Shown here piece by piece: positions 17,127 through 26,533 of a stretch of DNA of 64,000 nucleotides; position 1 is the first letter of the stretch, and every line of letters begins with the position of its first letter. The DNA comes from Novosphingobium sediminicola (GTDB lineage: Bacteria; Pseudomonadota; Alphaproteobacteria; Sphingomonadales; Sphingomonadaceae). Made by a program: the position numbers and the translations under genes. The stretch spans positions 1-64,000 of the forward strand of contig NZ_JACIDX010000021.1 in the NCBI RefSeq assembly GCF_014196525.1. The letters run 5' to 3'. The notes under the pieces are model-generated. The model made no database searches, had not been told where the DNA came from, and saw only the letters and a list, made by a program, of their open reading frames with translations.

Positions 17127-19640
17127 ATGGAAAACACGCTCCCCCCGATGGACCGCCGCCGTGTCCTTGCCGCCTCGCTGTCGGCCGCCTCGGGCCTTGC
17201 CTGCGCCGATCAGGCTCTGGCCAAGGCTGCAGCCAAGATCATGCCGCCCCAGCCCGCCCCCGAACCCTCGCCCCGCCGCGAAGTGGTGCTCGACGATGGC
17301 TGGCGCTTTCACCTTGGCCATGCCGCCGATCCGGGGCGCGATTTCGGTTTCGGCAATTGGGGCCGCACCTATGCGAAGCCGGGCTTTGATGTGGCCGAAA
17401 CGGTCAAGCCCGATTTCGACGACAGCGGCTGGGACGCGGTGCGCGTGCCCCATGACTGGGCCAGCGCCCTGCCTTATGCCCCACCCGCGACCATGGAAAA
17501 GGGGCGCGAGGATTTCATCGCGGGCCACGGTTTCCGCGCCATCGGCCGCGATTTTCCGCAAAACAGCGTGGGCTGGTATCGCCGCACCCTGCCTGTGGGC
17601 GCGCAGGACAAGGGCCGCGCGGTCTGGCTGGAATTTGACGGGGTGTTTCGCAATGCGGTGGTGATCGTCAACGGCTATATCGCGCATGAGAATGCGGGCG
17701 GCTACGCCCCGTTCCGCGTCGATATCGCCGATTTCCTGAATTATGACGACAAGCCCAACCTGCTGGTCGTGCGCGTCGACGCCAGCCTTGGCGAAGGCTG
17801 GTTTTACGAGGGCGCGGGCATCTATCGCCATGTCCGGCTGGTTTCCGCCTCGGCGCAGCATATCCCGCAATGGGGCATCTGCGTGCGGGCCGAGCCGCGC
17901 GGGCAAGGCGCGGCAATCTCGATTTCCACCGATCTGGCCAATCTGGGCGCGACGGCCTCGGTTCAGCTTCGCCATCGGGTGGTGGCTCCCGATGGCGGCG
18001 TGGTGGCGGCGGGAGATGGCTCCGCCGTCACCCTTGCCGCATCGGGCAAGACCGTGGCCGAAAGCAGCCTTGCCTTTGCCAACGCCCGGCTGTGGTCGTT
18101 AAAGGACCCAACGCTCTATCGCCTCGTCAGCGAAGTGATCGTGGGCGGCGAAGTGGTGGACCGGGTCGAAACGCGCTTTGGCGTGCGGAGCCTGCGCTTT
18201 GACGGGCATCAGGGGTTCTTCCTCAATGGCGCGCCGGTCAAGCTGCTGGGCGTGTGCAACCATCAGGATCACGCGGGCGTGGGCACGGCGGTCCCCGATG
18301 CGCTGCACCGCTGGCGCGTGGCGCAGATGCAGGACATGGGCGCCAACGCATGGCGCAGCGCGCATAACCCGCCCTCACAGGTCCTGCTCGACCTGTGCGA
18401 CGAGATGGGGATGATGATGATCGCGGAAACCCGCCTCAACAACACCAGCCCCGAGGCGATGGACGAACTGGACCGGATGATCCTGTCCAGCCGCAACCAC
18501 CCCTCGATCATCCTGTGGTCGGTGGGCAATGAGGAAGGGCATCAGGGCAGCCCGCGCGGGCGCAATATCTCGGCAAAGCTGGTGGCGCGCTGCAAGGAAC
18601 TGGACCCCACGCGCCAGACCACGCAGGCCATAGACAGCGGGTGGCACGAGGATGGCGCCGCGCGGGCGGTGGACGTGGTGGGCTTCAACTATCGCACCGA
18701 CAAGATCGCCGCCTTCAAGGCCAAATATCCCGACACGCCGGTGATCGGCACCGAAACCGCCAGCACCGTGGCCACGCGCGGCGAATATGCCAATGATGCC
18801 GCGCGCCATATCGTGCGCGCCTATGACACCGAGGCGCCATGGTGGGCCAGCACCGGCGAGGCATGGTGGAGCATCGTGGCCAAGGACCCGGGCATTGCGG
18901 GCGGCTTCATCTGGACCGGCTTTGACTATCGCGGCGAACCGACGCCCTATGCGGCATGGCCCTCGGTTTCCTCCTATTTCGGGGCGGCCGACATCTGCGG
19001 CTTCCCCAAGGACAATTACTATTATTATCGCGCATGGTGGCGGCCCGAATTGCCGCAGGTCCATCTGCTGCCCCACTGGAACTGGGCCGGGCGCGAAGGG
19101 CAGCCGATCGAGGTCTGGGCGCATGGCAATTGTGCGCAGGTGGAATTACGGCTCAACGGGCGCAGCCTTGGGCGCAAGGAGATGCCGCGCAACGGGCATC
19201 TGGCATGGTCGGTTCCCTATGCGCCGGGCGTGCTGGAGGCGGTGGGCTATGACGCGCAGGGCCGGGTCACTGCGCGCGACAGGCGCGTGACGGCGGACGC
19301 TCCGGCAACGCTGCGTCTGTCGGCCAATGCGGCGCGTTTGCGCGCCGATGGCGCCGACATGGCCATCATCCGCGCCGAGGTGTTCGACCGGGCGGGCCAT
19401 CCCGTGCCCACCGCCGCCATCCCCATCCGCTTTGCCCTGTCCGGGTCGGGACGCGTGCTGGGCACCGGCAATGGCGACCCCACAGACACCACGCCCGACC
19501 ACAGCCTCGACCGGCGCAGCTTCAACGGGCTGGCGCAGATCCTGGTGCAGGCCAGCGACAGCGCCGGGCAGATCACCCTTACCGCGCAGGGCGAAGGGCT
19601 GGCCCCGGCTCGCCTCGACCTGTTTGCCCATACTCTTTGA
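17127..19640 (+). CDS. GH2 beta-galactosidase, exported
   Basis: 837 residues. The N-terminus has a twin-arginine-like signal (MDRRRVLAASLSAASG, then ACADQALA), so the enzyme is probably periplasmic. GH2 domains run in order: sugar-binding jelly roll (~55-225), immunoglobulin-like domain (~230-340), TIM barrel (~345-650), then extra C-terminal beta domains of the DUF4982/Ig type. In the barrel, SVGNEEGH places the acid/base at Glu469 and VIGTETAS the nucleophile at Glu543. The motifs GVCNHQDH and WRSAHNP are also present. It would release galactose from galacto-oligosaccharides made by the adjoining endo-galactanase. Second gene in the operon, 4 bp after galactose dehydrogenase. Confidence 0.92.
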   Translation: MENTLPPMDRRRVLAASLSAASGLACADQALAKAAAKIMPPQPAPEPSPRREVVLDDGWRFHLGHAADPGRDFGFGNWGRTYAKPGFDVAETVKPDFDDSGWDAVRVPHDWASALPYAPPATMEKGREDFIAGHGFRAIGRDFPQNSVGWYRRTLPVGAQDKGRAVWLEFDGVFRNAVVIVNGYIAHENAGGYAPFRVDIADFLNYDDKPNLLVVRVDASLGEGWFYEGAGIYRHVRLVSASAQHIPQWGICVRAEPRGQGAAISISTDLANLGATASVQLRHRVVAPDGGVVAAGDGSAVTLAASGKTVAESSLAFANARLWSLKDPTLYRLVSEVIVGGEVVDRVETRFGVRSLRFDGHQGFFLNGAPVKLLGVCNHQDHAGVGTAVPDALHRWRVAQMQDMGANAWRSAHNPPSQVLLDLCDEMGMMMIAETRLNNTSPEAMDELDRMILSSRNHPSIILWSVGNEEGHQGSPRGRNISAKLVARCKELDPTRQTTQAIDSGWHEDGAARAVDVVGFNYRTDKIAAFKAKYPDTPVIGTETASTVATRGEYANDAARHIVRAYDTEAPWWASTGEAWWSIVAKDPGIAGGFIWTGFDYRGEPTPYAAWPSVSSYFGAADICGFPKDNYYYYRAWWRPELPQVHLLPHWNWAGREGQPIEVWAHGNCAQVELRLNGRSLGRKEMPRNGHLAWSVPYAPGVLEAVGYDAQGRVTARDRRVTADAPATLRLSANAARLRADGADMAIIRAEVFDRAGHPVPTAAIPIRFALSGSGRVLGTGNGDPTDTTPDHSLDRRSFNGLAQILVQASDSAGQITLTAQGEGLAPARLDLFAHTL

Positions 19641-19653
19641 AAGCATTGAAACC

Positions 19654-20724
19654 ATGGCCCTTGGACTTCTTGCCGCCGCCCTGCTGGCTTCTGCTGCGCC
19701 CAAACTCTATCTGGGGGCGGATCTGTCTTTCACCAACGAGATGGAGGATTGCGGCGCGGTCTTTCGCGAGGGCGGCAAGCCGGTCGATCCTTTTGTGGCG
19801 ATGAAGGCGCATGGCGGCAATATCATGCGCGTGCGCATCTGGAACGCGCCCGGCTGGACCAAATACAGCACCTATGAGGATGTGCTCAAAACCATCCGCC
19901 GCGCCCATTCGGCGGGGCTGGAGGTGCTGCTCGACTTCCATTATTCGGACGATTGGGCCGATGGCGAAAAGCAGATCGCGCCCGCCGCATGGGCCAAACT
20001 TTCTACCGACGAACAGGTCAAGGCGCTGCATGATTACACGCGCGAGATCCTCGACCGTCTGGCCAAGGAAGGGCAATTGCCCGCCTTCGTTCAGGTCGGC
20101 AATGAGACCAACCCCGAACTGCTGGGCGGCACCAAGGACGGCAAGATCAACTGGGAGCGCAATGCGCGCCTGATCAACGCCGGTGTCGCCGCCGTGCGCG
20201 AGGCGGCCAAGGCCTATGCCCATCCGATGAAGGTGATGCTGCATATTGCCCAGCCGGAAAACGTGATCGGCTGGTTCGACGATGCGACGGCCGCCGGGGT
20301 GATGGATTATGACATCATCGGCATCAGCTATTATTCCAAATGGTCGAAATACAACCTTTCCGGTCTGGGCAAGGTGATCGATGCGGCCCACAAGCGCTAT
20401 GGCGCGGATGTCTGGGTGGTGGAAACGGCCTATCCCTTCACCAATGAATATGGCGATACGACCGGCAATCTGCTGGGCTCGGATTCGGCCCTGCCCGAAT
20501 ATCCCGTCACCCGCGAGGGGCAGGCGCGCTATATGGAGGATCTGACGAAACTGGTGGTGGCCAATGGCGGCAATGGCGTGGTCTATTGGGCGCCCGACCG
20601 GGTTTCGACCGGATGCAAGACGCGCTGGGGCGTGGGATCGGATTGGGAAAATGCCGCTTGGTTTGATATCAAGCGGCATGAGGCCCTGCCCGTCATGCGT
20701 TTTTTGGAAATGACGCGGAAATAA
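19654..20724 (+). CDS. GH53 arabinogalactan endo-beta-1,4-galactanase
   Basis: 356 residues from ATG 19654. A short hydrophobic signal peptide (ALGLLAAALLASAA) precedes the mature enzyme. GH53 signatures: YLGADLSFTNEMEDCGAVF, NIMRVRIWNAPG, LLDFHYSDDWADGEKQ, the acid/base Glu151 in VQVGNETNPE, and the nucleophile Glu257 in WVVETAYPFTN, ending with VYWAPDRVSTGCKTRWG. It cuts beta-1,4-galactan, the side chain of rhamnogalacturonan I or type I arabinogalactan. It is the last gene of the galactose dehydrogenase-GH2 operon and is followed by a strong hairpin shared with the convergent TonB receptor gene. Confidence 0.94.
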   Translation: MALGLLAAALLASAAPKLYLGADLSFTNEMEDCGAVFREGGKPVDPFVAMKAHGGNIMRVRIWNAPGWTKYSTYEDVLKTIRRAHSAGLEVLLDFHYSDDWADGEKQIAPAAWAKLSTDEQVKALHDYTREILDRLAKEGQLPAFVQVGNETNPELLGGTKDGKINWERNARLINAGVAAVREAAKAYAHPMKVMLHIAQPENVIGWFDDATAAGVMDYDIIGISYYSKWSKYNLSGLGKVIDAAHKRYGADVWVVETAYPFTNEYGDTTGNLLGSDSALPEYPVTREGQARYMEDLTKLVVANGGNGVVYWAPDRVSTGCKTRWGVGSDWENAAWFDIKRHEALPVMRFLEMTRK

Positions 20725-20743
20725 CGCAAAACCCGCGCCAACG

Positions 20744-20779
20744 AAAAGGGCCGCGAGGAGCAATCCTCGCGGCCCTTTT
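20744..20779. terminator. Bidirectional hairpin terminator
   Basis: A perfect 16-bp inverted repeat (arm AAAAGGGCCGCGAGGA) with a GCAA loop lies between the convergent GH53 and TonB receptor genes. A/T runs at both ends of the stem make it usable as an intrinsic terminator in either direction. Confidence 0.85.
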
Positions 20780-20832
20780 GCTGTGAGAGAGGTTGGAAGG
20801 GCCGCCGGTTTCAACGCCGGTGGCCCCTCGGA

Positions 20833-23421
20833 TCAGAACTTGACCGTCACGTCGGCCAGATAGCTGGGGCCATACTTTTCATAACGGGCGATCTGGTTGG
20901 GATCGTTGGCGTAATAGAAGCGGGCGGCCTGATTGGTCAGGTTGTTGGCCTGAACGCGCAAGGAGATCGCCTTGGTGATCGCATAGGACACGCTGGCCCC
21001 CACAATCGTCTCGCTTTCCATCCGCGTCAGCTTCGATGCGTCCCAGCCGAAGATCACGGTCTGCGGGCTGTGATGCTTGATGCCGATGCGCGCGTCGATG
21101 CCATGGCCCGAATACCACAGGTCGAACTGGCTGGTGAACTTGGCCATGCCCACGGCGGGCAGCGGATTATAGGTGGGCGTCATTTCCTTCAGGTTCGAAT
21201 CCACCAAGGCAACATTGGTATAGACCCCAAAGTTCGACAGGGCCGGAACAAACCAGAACGGCGTGGAGAGCGAGAGTTCCGCGCCGCCGATATAGCCGCC
21301 CTTGCCATTGGCAGGGCCGGTGATCGTATAGGTCGTGCCCGCGATGGTGGTGGGGTACTGGGTATAGCCGACATTGCTGTCGACATCCTTGTAATAGCCC
21401 GCCAGCGCGATCACTGCATCCTTGTGGAAGTAATATTCAAGGCTCAGGTCGCCCTGCGTGGCCATGAAGGGCTTGAGATTGGGATTGCCCGCGCTGCCCG
21501 ACAGATAGGAAGGCGGATAGTAGGACAGGTTCTGGCTGGCGCGCAGTTCGTCGAGCGGCGGACGGCTGAGCACCCGCGCCGCGCCCGCGCGCAGCTTGAG
21601 ATGATCGTTCAGGTCGAAATTGAGGTTGAGGCTGGGCAGCGCGCGGAAATAGTGGTTGGGCGCATAGATCGGGTTATAGGTCGTGACATTGGCGCTGCCG
21701 TTCCACGAGGTCACGCCCTGATAGGCGCTCGACCCGGTGGAGACATCGACCATGCGCACGCCCAGATTGCCGTAATAAGGCACAGCGCCCAGATTGCCCG
21801 CCAGTTCGGCCATCGCATAGGCCTCGAAATCATCCTCACGCACGCGCCAGTACTGGGTCTTGTCCTGCGTCGCGGTGTTCAGGTTGAGCGAGGAAATCGC
21901 GTCGTAATTGGCATAGAGCATGTTGGGGAAGCTGAAGCCGCCGCCCGTGATGTTGAAGGACGAAAAATTGGGCGTGGAAGTCAGATTGACCGTGCCGCCG
22001 GTCAGCGAGTTGAAGCTCTTGACGCGGTTCGAATAGCGCAGACCGGCATTGAGCGCGGTGATGATCCCGCCATGCAGCTTGTAATTGAAGTCCATCGCCA
22101 GAGCGCCCAGCGTATCGACAAGGCGTTGCGGCCCGGTCAGGCCGGTGCCCGCATAGGACTGGGCCGAGGGGGCCGTCACATCGGTGGCCGTCGAAATCGA
22201 GGGGACGGAGCCTGCGGCGGTGTTGAAGGTCACGCTCTGGGGCCAGACATTCCATTCCTGCGCGGCCCAGGTGTTGTTGCGGCGGGCCTGCGAATAGGAA
22301 GCGTCGAGCTTCACCGTGACATCATCGGCGTGATAGCGGGCGTTGAGGCCCGTCGCCAACAGGTTCTTGTCCTCGGTATATTTGGCGATCACATTGGTGA
22401 CGGTGGTTTTGTAATTGCCCACCGTGGCGCCTACGATGTCATTGCCCGCCAGCGTGAACTGACCCGCGCCATAGGTGGCGTCGGGCAAGGTGCCGCCCCA
22501 ATCGCCCCAGCCGCCATGCCATTGCTGGAACTGGTTCTCGTTGATCTTCACATTGGAATAGAGGAAATCGGCGTTCACATCCCAGTGATCGTCGGGCTTC
22601 CATTGCAGCCCCGCACTGGTGCTCCAGCGTTCCTCGATCAGCGCCTTGACCTCGGCCTGCGCGCCCCACGGGGCGTTGACGGACTGGCCGTTATAGGTGG
22701 GCGGGCTGTTGCCGGCGTCGGCATTGTTATAGCCCCAGCCCTGGAACGAGGAATAGCCGTTCTTCTGCTTCTGATAGGTCCCGCCCAGCGAGAGGCCCAG
22801 CGTGTCGCTCAACCGCGTCACATATTGCAGGCTGCCGCGAGTACCCACGGTGTCATAATTGGGAATGCGGAAGCCCGGATCGTTCATCTGCGCCCCGGCG
22901 CGCAGCGTCAGGCGCGGCCCGGAATAATCGAGCGGGCGGATCGTGCGGATGTCGATCGTGGCGGCCACGCCACCCGCGATCAGATCGGCGCCCTGCGACT
23001 TATAGACGGTCACGCCCGACACGGCTTCGGAAGGATAGATTTCCCAACGCACATTGCGGTCCGGCTCGGAAGACGCCACTTCGCGCCCGTTGACCAGCCC
23101 CAGCACCAGACGGGGGCCAAGGCCGCGCACCGAAGCCTGGCTGGCATTGCCGCGATCACGCGTGGCCGTCACGCCTGGCAGGCGGGCCAGCGCATCGGCA
23201 ATGGTCACATCGGGCAAGACGCCGATATCCTTGGAAGAAATCGTTTCGGTCACGACCGCCGAGGCGCGCTTGGCCGAGATGGCGTCACGCAGCGAAGCGC
23301 GCAGGCCGGTGACCACGATATCCTGGGGTGCCGGGGTCTCATCGGCCGCCATCGCCGGGCTTGCGGCCACGGCCAGTGCCAGAGCGCTCACCATTGCGGC
23401 GCCATATGTTTTGCGAGTCAC
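20833..23421 (-). CDS. TonB-dependent receptor (galactan/galactoside oligosaccharide uptake)
   Basis: 862 residues. The signal peptide ends near ASPAMAADE, followed by a TonB-box-like PQDIVVTGLRASLRDA segment and a plug domain (~45-170: VLPDVTIADALARLPGV, SVRGLGPRLVLGLVNGREV, VYKSQGADLIAGG). A 22-strand barrel follows and the protein ends in an aromatic-Phe terminus (LADVTVKF). It is of the large sugar-type family common in Caulobacter and sphingomonads. The GTG start at 23421 has an AAGGGAGGG ribosome site. Position beside the galactanase operon, and the operator shared with the GntR locus, suggest import of galacto-oligosaccharides. The substrate is inferred, not read from sequence. Confidence 0.92.
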   Translation of the reverse strand: MTRKTYGAAMVSALALAVAASPAMAADETPAPQDIVVTGLRASLRDAISAKRASAVVTETISSKDIGVLPDVTIADALARLPGVTATRDRGNASQASVRGLGPRLVLGLVNGREVASSEPDRNVRWEIYPSEAVSGVTVYKSQGADLIAGGVAATIDIRTIRPLDYSGPRLTLRAGAQMNDPGFRIPNYDTVGTRGSLQYVTRLSDTLGLSLGGTYQKQKNGYSSFQGWGYNNADAGNSPPTYNGQSVNAPWGAQAEVKALIEERWSTSAGLQWKPDDHWDVNADFLYSNVKINENQFQQWHGGWGDWGGTLPDATYGAGQFTLAGNDIVGATVGNYKTTVTNVIAKYTEDKNLLATGLNARYHADDVTVKLDASYSQARRNNTWAAQEWNVWPQSVTFNTAAGSVPSISTATDVTAPSAQSYAGTGLTGPQRLVDTLGALAMDFNYKLHGGIITALNAGLRYSNRVKSFNSLTGGTVNLTSTPNFSSFNITGGGFSFPNMLYANYDAISSLNLNTATQDKTQYWRVREDDFEAYAMAELAGNLGAVPYYGNLGVRMVDVSTGSSAYQGVTSWNGSANVTTYNPIYAPNHYFRALPSLNLNFDLNDHLKLRAGAARVLSRPPLDELRASQNLSYYPPSYLSGSAGNPNLKPFMATQGDLSLEYYFHKDAVIALAGYYKDVDSNVGYTQYPTTIAGTTYTITGPANGKGGYIGGAELSLSTPFWFVPALSNFGVYTNVALVDSNLKEMTPTYNPLPAVGMAKFTSQFDLWYSGHGIDARIGIKHHSPQTVIFGWDASKLTRMESETIVGASVSYAITKAISLRVQANNLTNQAARFYYANDPNQIARYEKYGPSYLADVTVKF

Positions 23422-23464
23422 GAATACCCTCCCTTAAGGCTTGGCGTCAGTCTTTTGAAATCTC

Positions 23465-23479
23465 ATTTATCTTATAAAT
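23465..23479. promoter_or_regulatory. Candidate GntR operator with perfect arms, ATTTAT-CTT-ATAAAT
   Basis: A perfect 6-bp inverted repeat around a 3-bp spacer, 44 bp upstream of the TonB receptor start and covering most of its -10 element. It matches the box between the GntR gene and the symporter operon (12649-12663), so repression by steric block is the simple reading. Confidence 0.6.
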
Positions 23480-23504
23480 AGGCTCAGACTGAAGGGCATG
23501 TCAA
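23475..23504 (-). promoter_or_regulatory. Sigma-70-like promoter of the TonB receptor gene
   Basis: On the minus strand, TTGACA (23504-23499) is followed after 18 bp by TATTTA (23480-23475). The -10 hexamer overlaps the palindromic operator. The 53-nt stretch from the -10 to the GTG start includes the AAGGGAGGG ribosome site. Confidence 0.55.
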
Positions 23505-23873
23505 TAAGCCTACGCATTTTTGCCTGCAACGAAGGAAAAATCGGGCGCTACTCAACAGGTCGGGGCCAACGACGCCATCCGATGCCGGCGCAAGATTGCA
23601 CGGCTGTGAAGCGAAATGGCCGTGGGCTGGCTCCCCTCAGATACGCGAAAGACCTGCAACGGTCCGATGATCTGCGCCTGTCCGGCCCATCGTGACGCCG
23701 ATCCCTGTATCAACCCCGCGATTATCGCGACGGTACATTGGGCCGACAATTGTGGCATTTCCGACCGGTGAAACGCGCAGAACTCCTTTGCCCTCTTGCA
23801 TCATCGACCGGTCTGTCATAAATCTTACTTACTAACGATAGATAAATAAGTATCTTCAGAGAGGGAATGCTGC
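23505..23873. other. Intergenic region between two divergent TonB receptor genes
   Basis: No gene is supported here. A perfect 6-bp inverted repeat with one central base (CGCGAT-T-ATCGCG) lies at 23717-23729. Close to the second receptor, an A/T-rich stretch at 23820-23855 (with GATAGATAAATAAGTATC) probably holds its promoter, followed by an AGAGAGGG ribosome site. Either element could be the target of the ROK regulator at the end of that cluster, but nothing shows this directly. Confidence 0.5.
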
Positions 23874-26522
23874 ATGATTCGGACGTTCAAAGGCGCGCTG
23901 CTGCTTGGCGCGGGCTTGCCAATTATCGGGGCAATTCCTGCCCATGCGGAACCTGCGGCATGGCCGGCCGGTGCTACGGCAACCGGGGATTCGGCAGCGG
24001 GCGCGGCCATTTCGGACATTGTCGTCACCGGCACTCGCGCCTCGATGCAAAAAGGCATAGCCGTCAAACGCCAGGCCACCGTGATTGTCGATTCCGTTTC
24101 CTCCAGCGAAATTGGCCAATTGCCCGATTTCAACGCGGGCGACGCCTTGCGCCGGGTTACCGGCGTCAACACGCTGCTCTATCAGGGCGAGCCGCGCTTC
24201 GTGATCATTCGCGGCTTTTCACAGGGCTATAATGACATTCTGGTCGATGGTTTCGGCCTTGCCTCCACCGACGTCAACATGGGCACGACCAACACCAACG
24301 GACGCCAGATCTCGATGGAGGTGTTGCCCGCCAACATCGCCTCGCATATTGACATCATCAAATCCGCCAGCCCGGAAAACGAAGCCGGCTTTGTCGGGGG
24401 CCTTGCCAATTTCGTCACGCCCAGCGCCTTTGATTTTGCCAAACCAACCCTGTCGGCATCGCTGAAAGGCGGACAGGCGCTGGACAGTAAAAGCAATGGC
24501 GGCAATCATTTCGTGGGCGAGGCGCAAATGTCCGGCGCCACTCGCTTCGGCAGCGATCGCCAGTTCGGCCTCTATCTCTCCGGGACCTATTGGCGCCGCC
24601 AGATCAATGTCGCACAGCAAGAGGCCGGTGGCACGCAAAACTGGTACACCGCGGCAGGCGCCGCCACCACGCCCTATGGCGGCAATACCTATCCCGTGCC
24701 CAGCCAGCGCCTCTATTACAATTACCAGAACGAGCGCCAGCGGGCCGGGATCGAAGGACGGCTGGACTGGGCGGGCGATCATGGGCTTTCGGCTTTTCTG
24801 ACCGGATATTATTTCGATCAGAAGGAGGACTCATCGCGCAACACGCTTAACGCCGCCGTGCAATCGAGCACCACCGACACCAACCAGACCGCCACCACCG
24901 GCACGCTCAGCAATCTGACGCAAACGGTGATGCTGGGGCGCTATCACTGGCGCCGCCATGTCTATGGCGTCTATGGGCGCGGCAAGGCCGAATTGGGCGA
25001 TGGCTGGCTGGCCGATTTCGGGGCAAGCTGGTCGCACGGCTATGTCAGCAATCCGCAAACCGCCGACAGTTTTGCCCAGACCAGAATGGCGTTCAACTAT
25101 GACATTGGCGGCGCGGTGCCGGTGTTCACGCCGGTAAGCGCGGCCAATGCCAACAATCTTTCGCTCTATCCCGCCACAACCCGTGTTGAGGAAACCTATG
25201 GCCTCAACTCCAACCGCTATGATTTTCAGGCCAATCTGGGGCGCAATGCCGGGGCAAAGGACATCGGCTTTGGCGTCAAAGCCGGTGCACGCCTGATGAT
25301 CACGCGCCAGAACTATGGCTACAATGGCACCACCTATACCGGCATGGCCTATACGCTGGCCAATGTCAGCAATGGCACAATCTGCGGCTATCAATGCGAC
25401 AGCCCCATCCCGCTCATCAACCCGTCCTCCCTGGATACCGCCTTTGCAGGCAGCACGGGCATCACCGCCACGCCCAATACCGTCTCGAACGCGGGCGGCA
25501 CCTACAGTTTGAAGGAACAGATCTGGGCCGGTTATCTGCAAGGACAGTACCGCAGCGACCGCCTGTTCATTCAGGGCGGCGTTCGGCTTGAGGCCACCAA
25601 CTTCCATTCCGCCAGCACGCAGGCCACCAACGGCATCTATGCCCCGATCAGCGCGACCCGCAACACCACCAACCTGCTCCCCTCGCTCAACGTTATCTGG
25701 AACGACAGCGATGCGGGCAAGCTGCGCTTTGCCATCAGCATGACACTCGGCCGCCCGTCCTATGGCGGCATGGCGCTGCACGGCGGTACGCTCAGCACCA
25801 CCAGCGCGACGCCCACTCTGGCCACGGGCAACCCTGATCTGAAAGCGCGCCGCGCGATCAATCTGGACCTTGGCCATGAGTGGTATTTCGACGGCGGCAA
25901 AGGGATGCTGGCGATCAACGGCTTTTACAAATGGATCAAAGACGAGATCTACAGCTTTGGCGCCTATCAGACCATCGACGGCGTGGCTGCGCCTGTGCTG
26001 GTCACGCAATTCCGCAATGCATCGGGCCTGACCCGCGCCTATGGGCTGGAGGCCAGCCTGTCGCATGATCTGGGCTTCATCGCCCCTGCCCTCGACGGAT
26101 TTGGCTTCAATGCGAACCTCACCCTTGCCCGCGCTCATATGCCCATCACGCTCAGCGATGGATCGGTGAGAATTCTCGACAGCCTGCCCCAGCAACCTGG
26201 GCGCATCGTCAATGCCTCGCTCTATTATGACAAGGGCAAGATGCATGGCCGTATTGCATGGAATTATCTGGGGCGCCTGTGGGATGACCGCTTCCCCAAT
26301 TTCACCCCGACCGGCTTTTACGCCAACCGCATTCAGCAGCCGACAAACAATGTCGATCTGCAAATGTCCTATGATCTGACCAGCAACATCTCGGTCAGCC
26401 TCGACATTCAGAATGTGACGGCACAGGGCATGACCTATCGCTATGGCTATAATCAGGAGATGTTCCAGTCGACATGGAAACTGCCCACGCAAATCCTGTT
26501 TGGCGCCAAGGTCAAATTGTGA
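23874..26522 (+). CDS. TonB-dependent receptor of the phosphodiester-scavenging-like cluster
   Basis: 882 residues. A signal peptide (LLLGAGLPIIGAIPAHAEPA) is followed by a TonB box-like ISDIVVTGTRASMQKG segment, the plug domain (IGQLPDFNAGDALRRVTGVN, FVIIRGFSQGYNDILVDGF, IDIIKSASPENEAGFVGGLA) and a barrel ending at LFGAKVKL. The plug keeps the usual layout but differs clearly from the receptor at 20833. It is the first gene of a five-gene rightward run (2H phosphoesterase, acid phosphatase, MFS carrier, ROK regulator) with gaps of only 8-14 bp, so it probably imports the substrate that these enzymes dismantle. The ligand is unknown, and a sugar phosphate ester is the inference. Confidence 0.92.
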   Translation: MIRTFKGALLLGAGLPIIGAIPAHAEPAAWPAGATATGDSAAGAAISDIVVTGTRASMQKGIAVKRQATVIVDSVSSSEIGQLPDFNAGDALRRVTGVNTLLYQGEPRFVIIRGFSQGYNDILVDGFGLASTDVNMGTTNTNGRQISMEVLPANIASHIDIIKSASPENEAGFVGGLANFVTPSAFDFAKPTLSASLKGGQALDSKSNGGNHFVGEAQMSGATRFGSDRQFGLYLSGTYWRRQINVAQQEAGGTQNWYTAAGAATTPYGGNTYPVPSQRLYYNYQNERQRAGIEGRLDWAGDHGLSAFLTGYYFDQKEDSSRNTLNAAVQSSTTDTNQTATTGTLSNLTQTVMLGRYHWRRHVYGVYGRGKAELGDGWLADFGASWSHGYVSNPQTADSFAQTRMAFNYDIGGAVPVFTPVSAANANNLSLYPATTRVEETYGLNSNRYDFQANLGRNAGAKDIGFGVKAGARLMITRQNYGYNGTTYTGMAYTLANVSNGTICGYQCDSPIPLINPSSLDTAFAGSTGITATPNTVSNAGGTYSLKEQIWAGYLQGQYRSDRLFIQGGVRLEATNFHSASTQATNGIYAPISATRNTTNLLPSLNVIWNDSDAGKLRFAISMTLGRPSYGGMALHGGTLSTTSATPTLATGNPDLKARRAINLDLGHEWYFDGGKGMLAINGFYKWIKDEIYSFGAYQTIDGVAAPVLVTQFRNASGLTRAYGLEASLSHDLGFIAPALDGFGFNANLTLARAHMPITLSDGSVRILDSLPQQPGRIVNASLYYDKGKMHGRIAWNYLGRLWDDRFPNFTPTGFYANRIQQPTNNVDLQMSYDLTSNISVSLDIQNVTAQGMTYRYGYNQEMFQSTWKLPTQILFGAKVKL

Positions 26523-26533
26523 GGGGTGAAGCT

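Noticed and set aside
21070..23481. 803-codon open frame antisense to the TonB receptor at 20833-23421
   Set aside because: It is the complement of a clearly recognisable receptor; its product is low-complexity, rich in Arg, Gly and His, and has no known domain. Similar long antisense frames over the symporter (10982-12592), histidine kinase (31833-33671) and E1/E2 genes (59977-61986) were rejected for the same reason.
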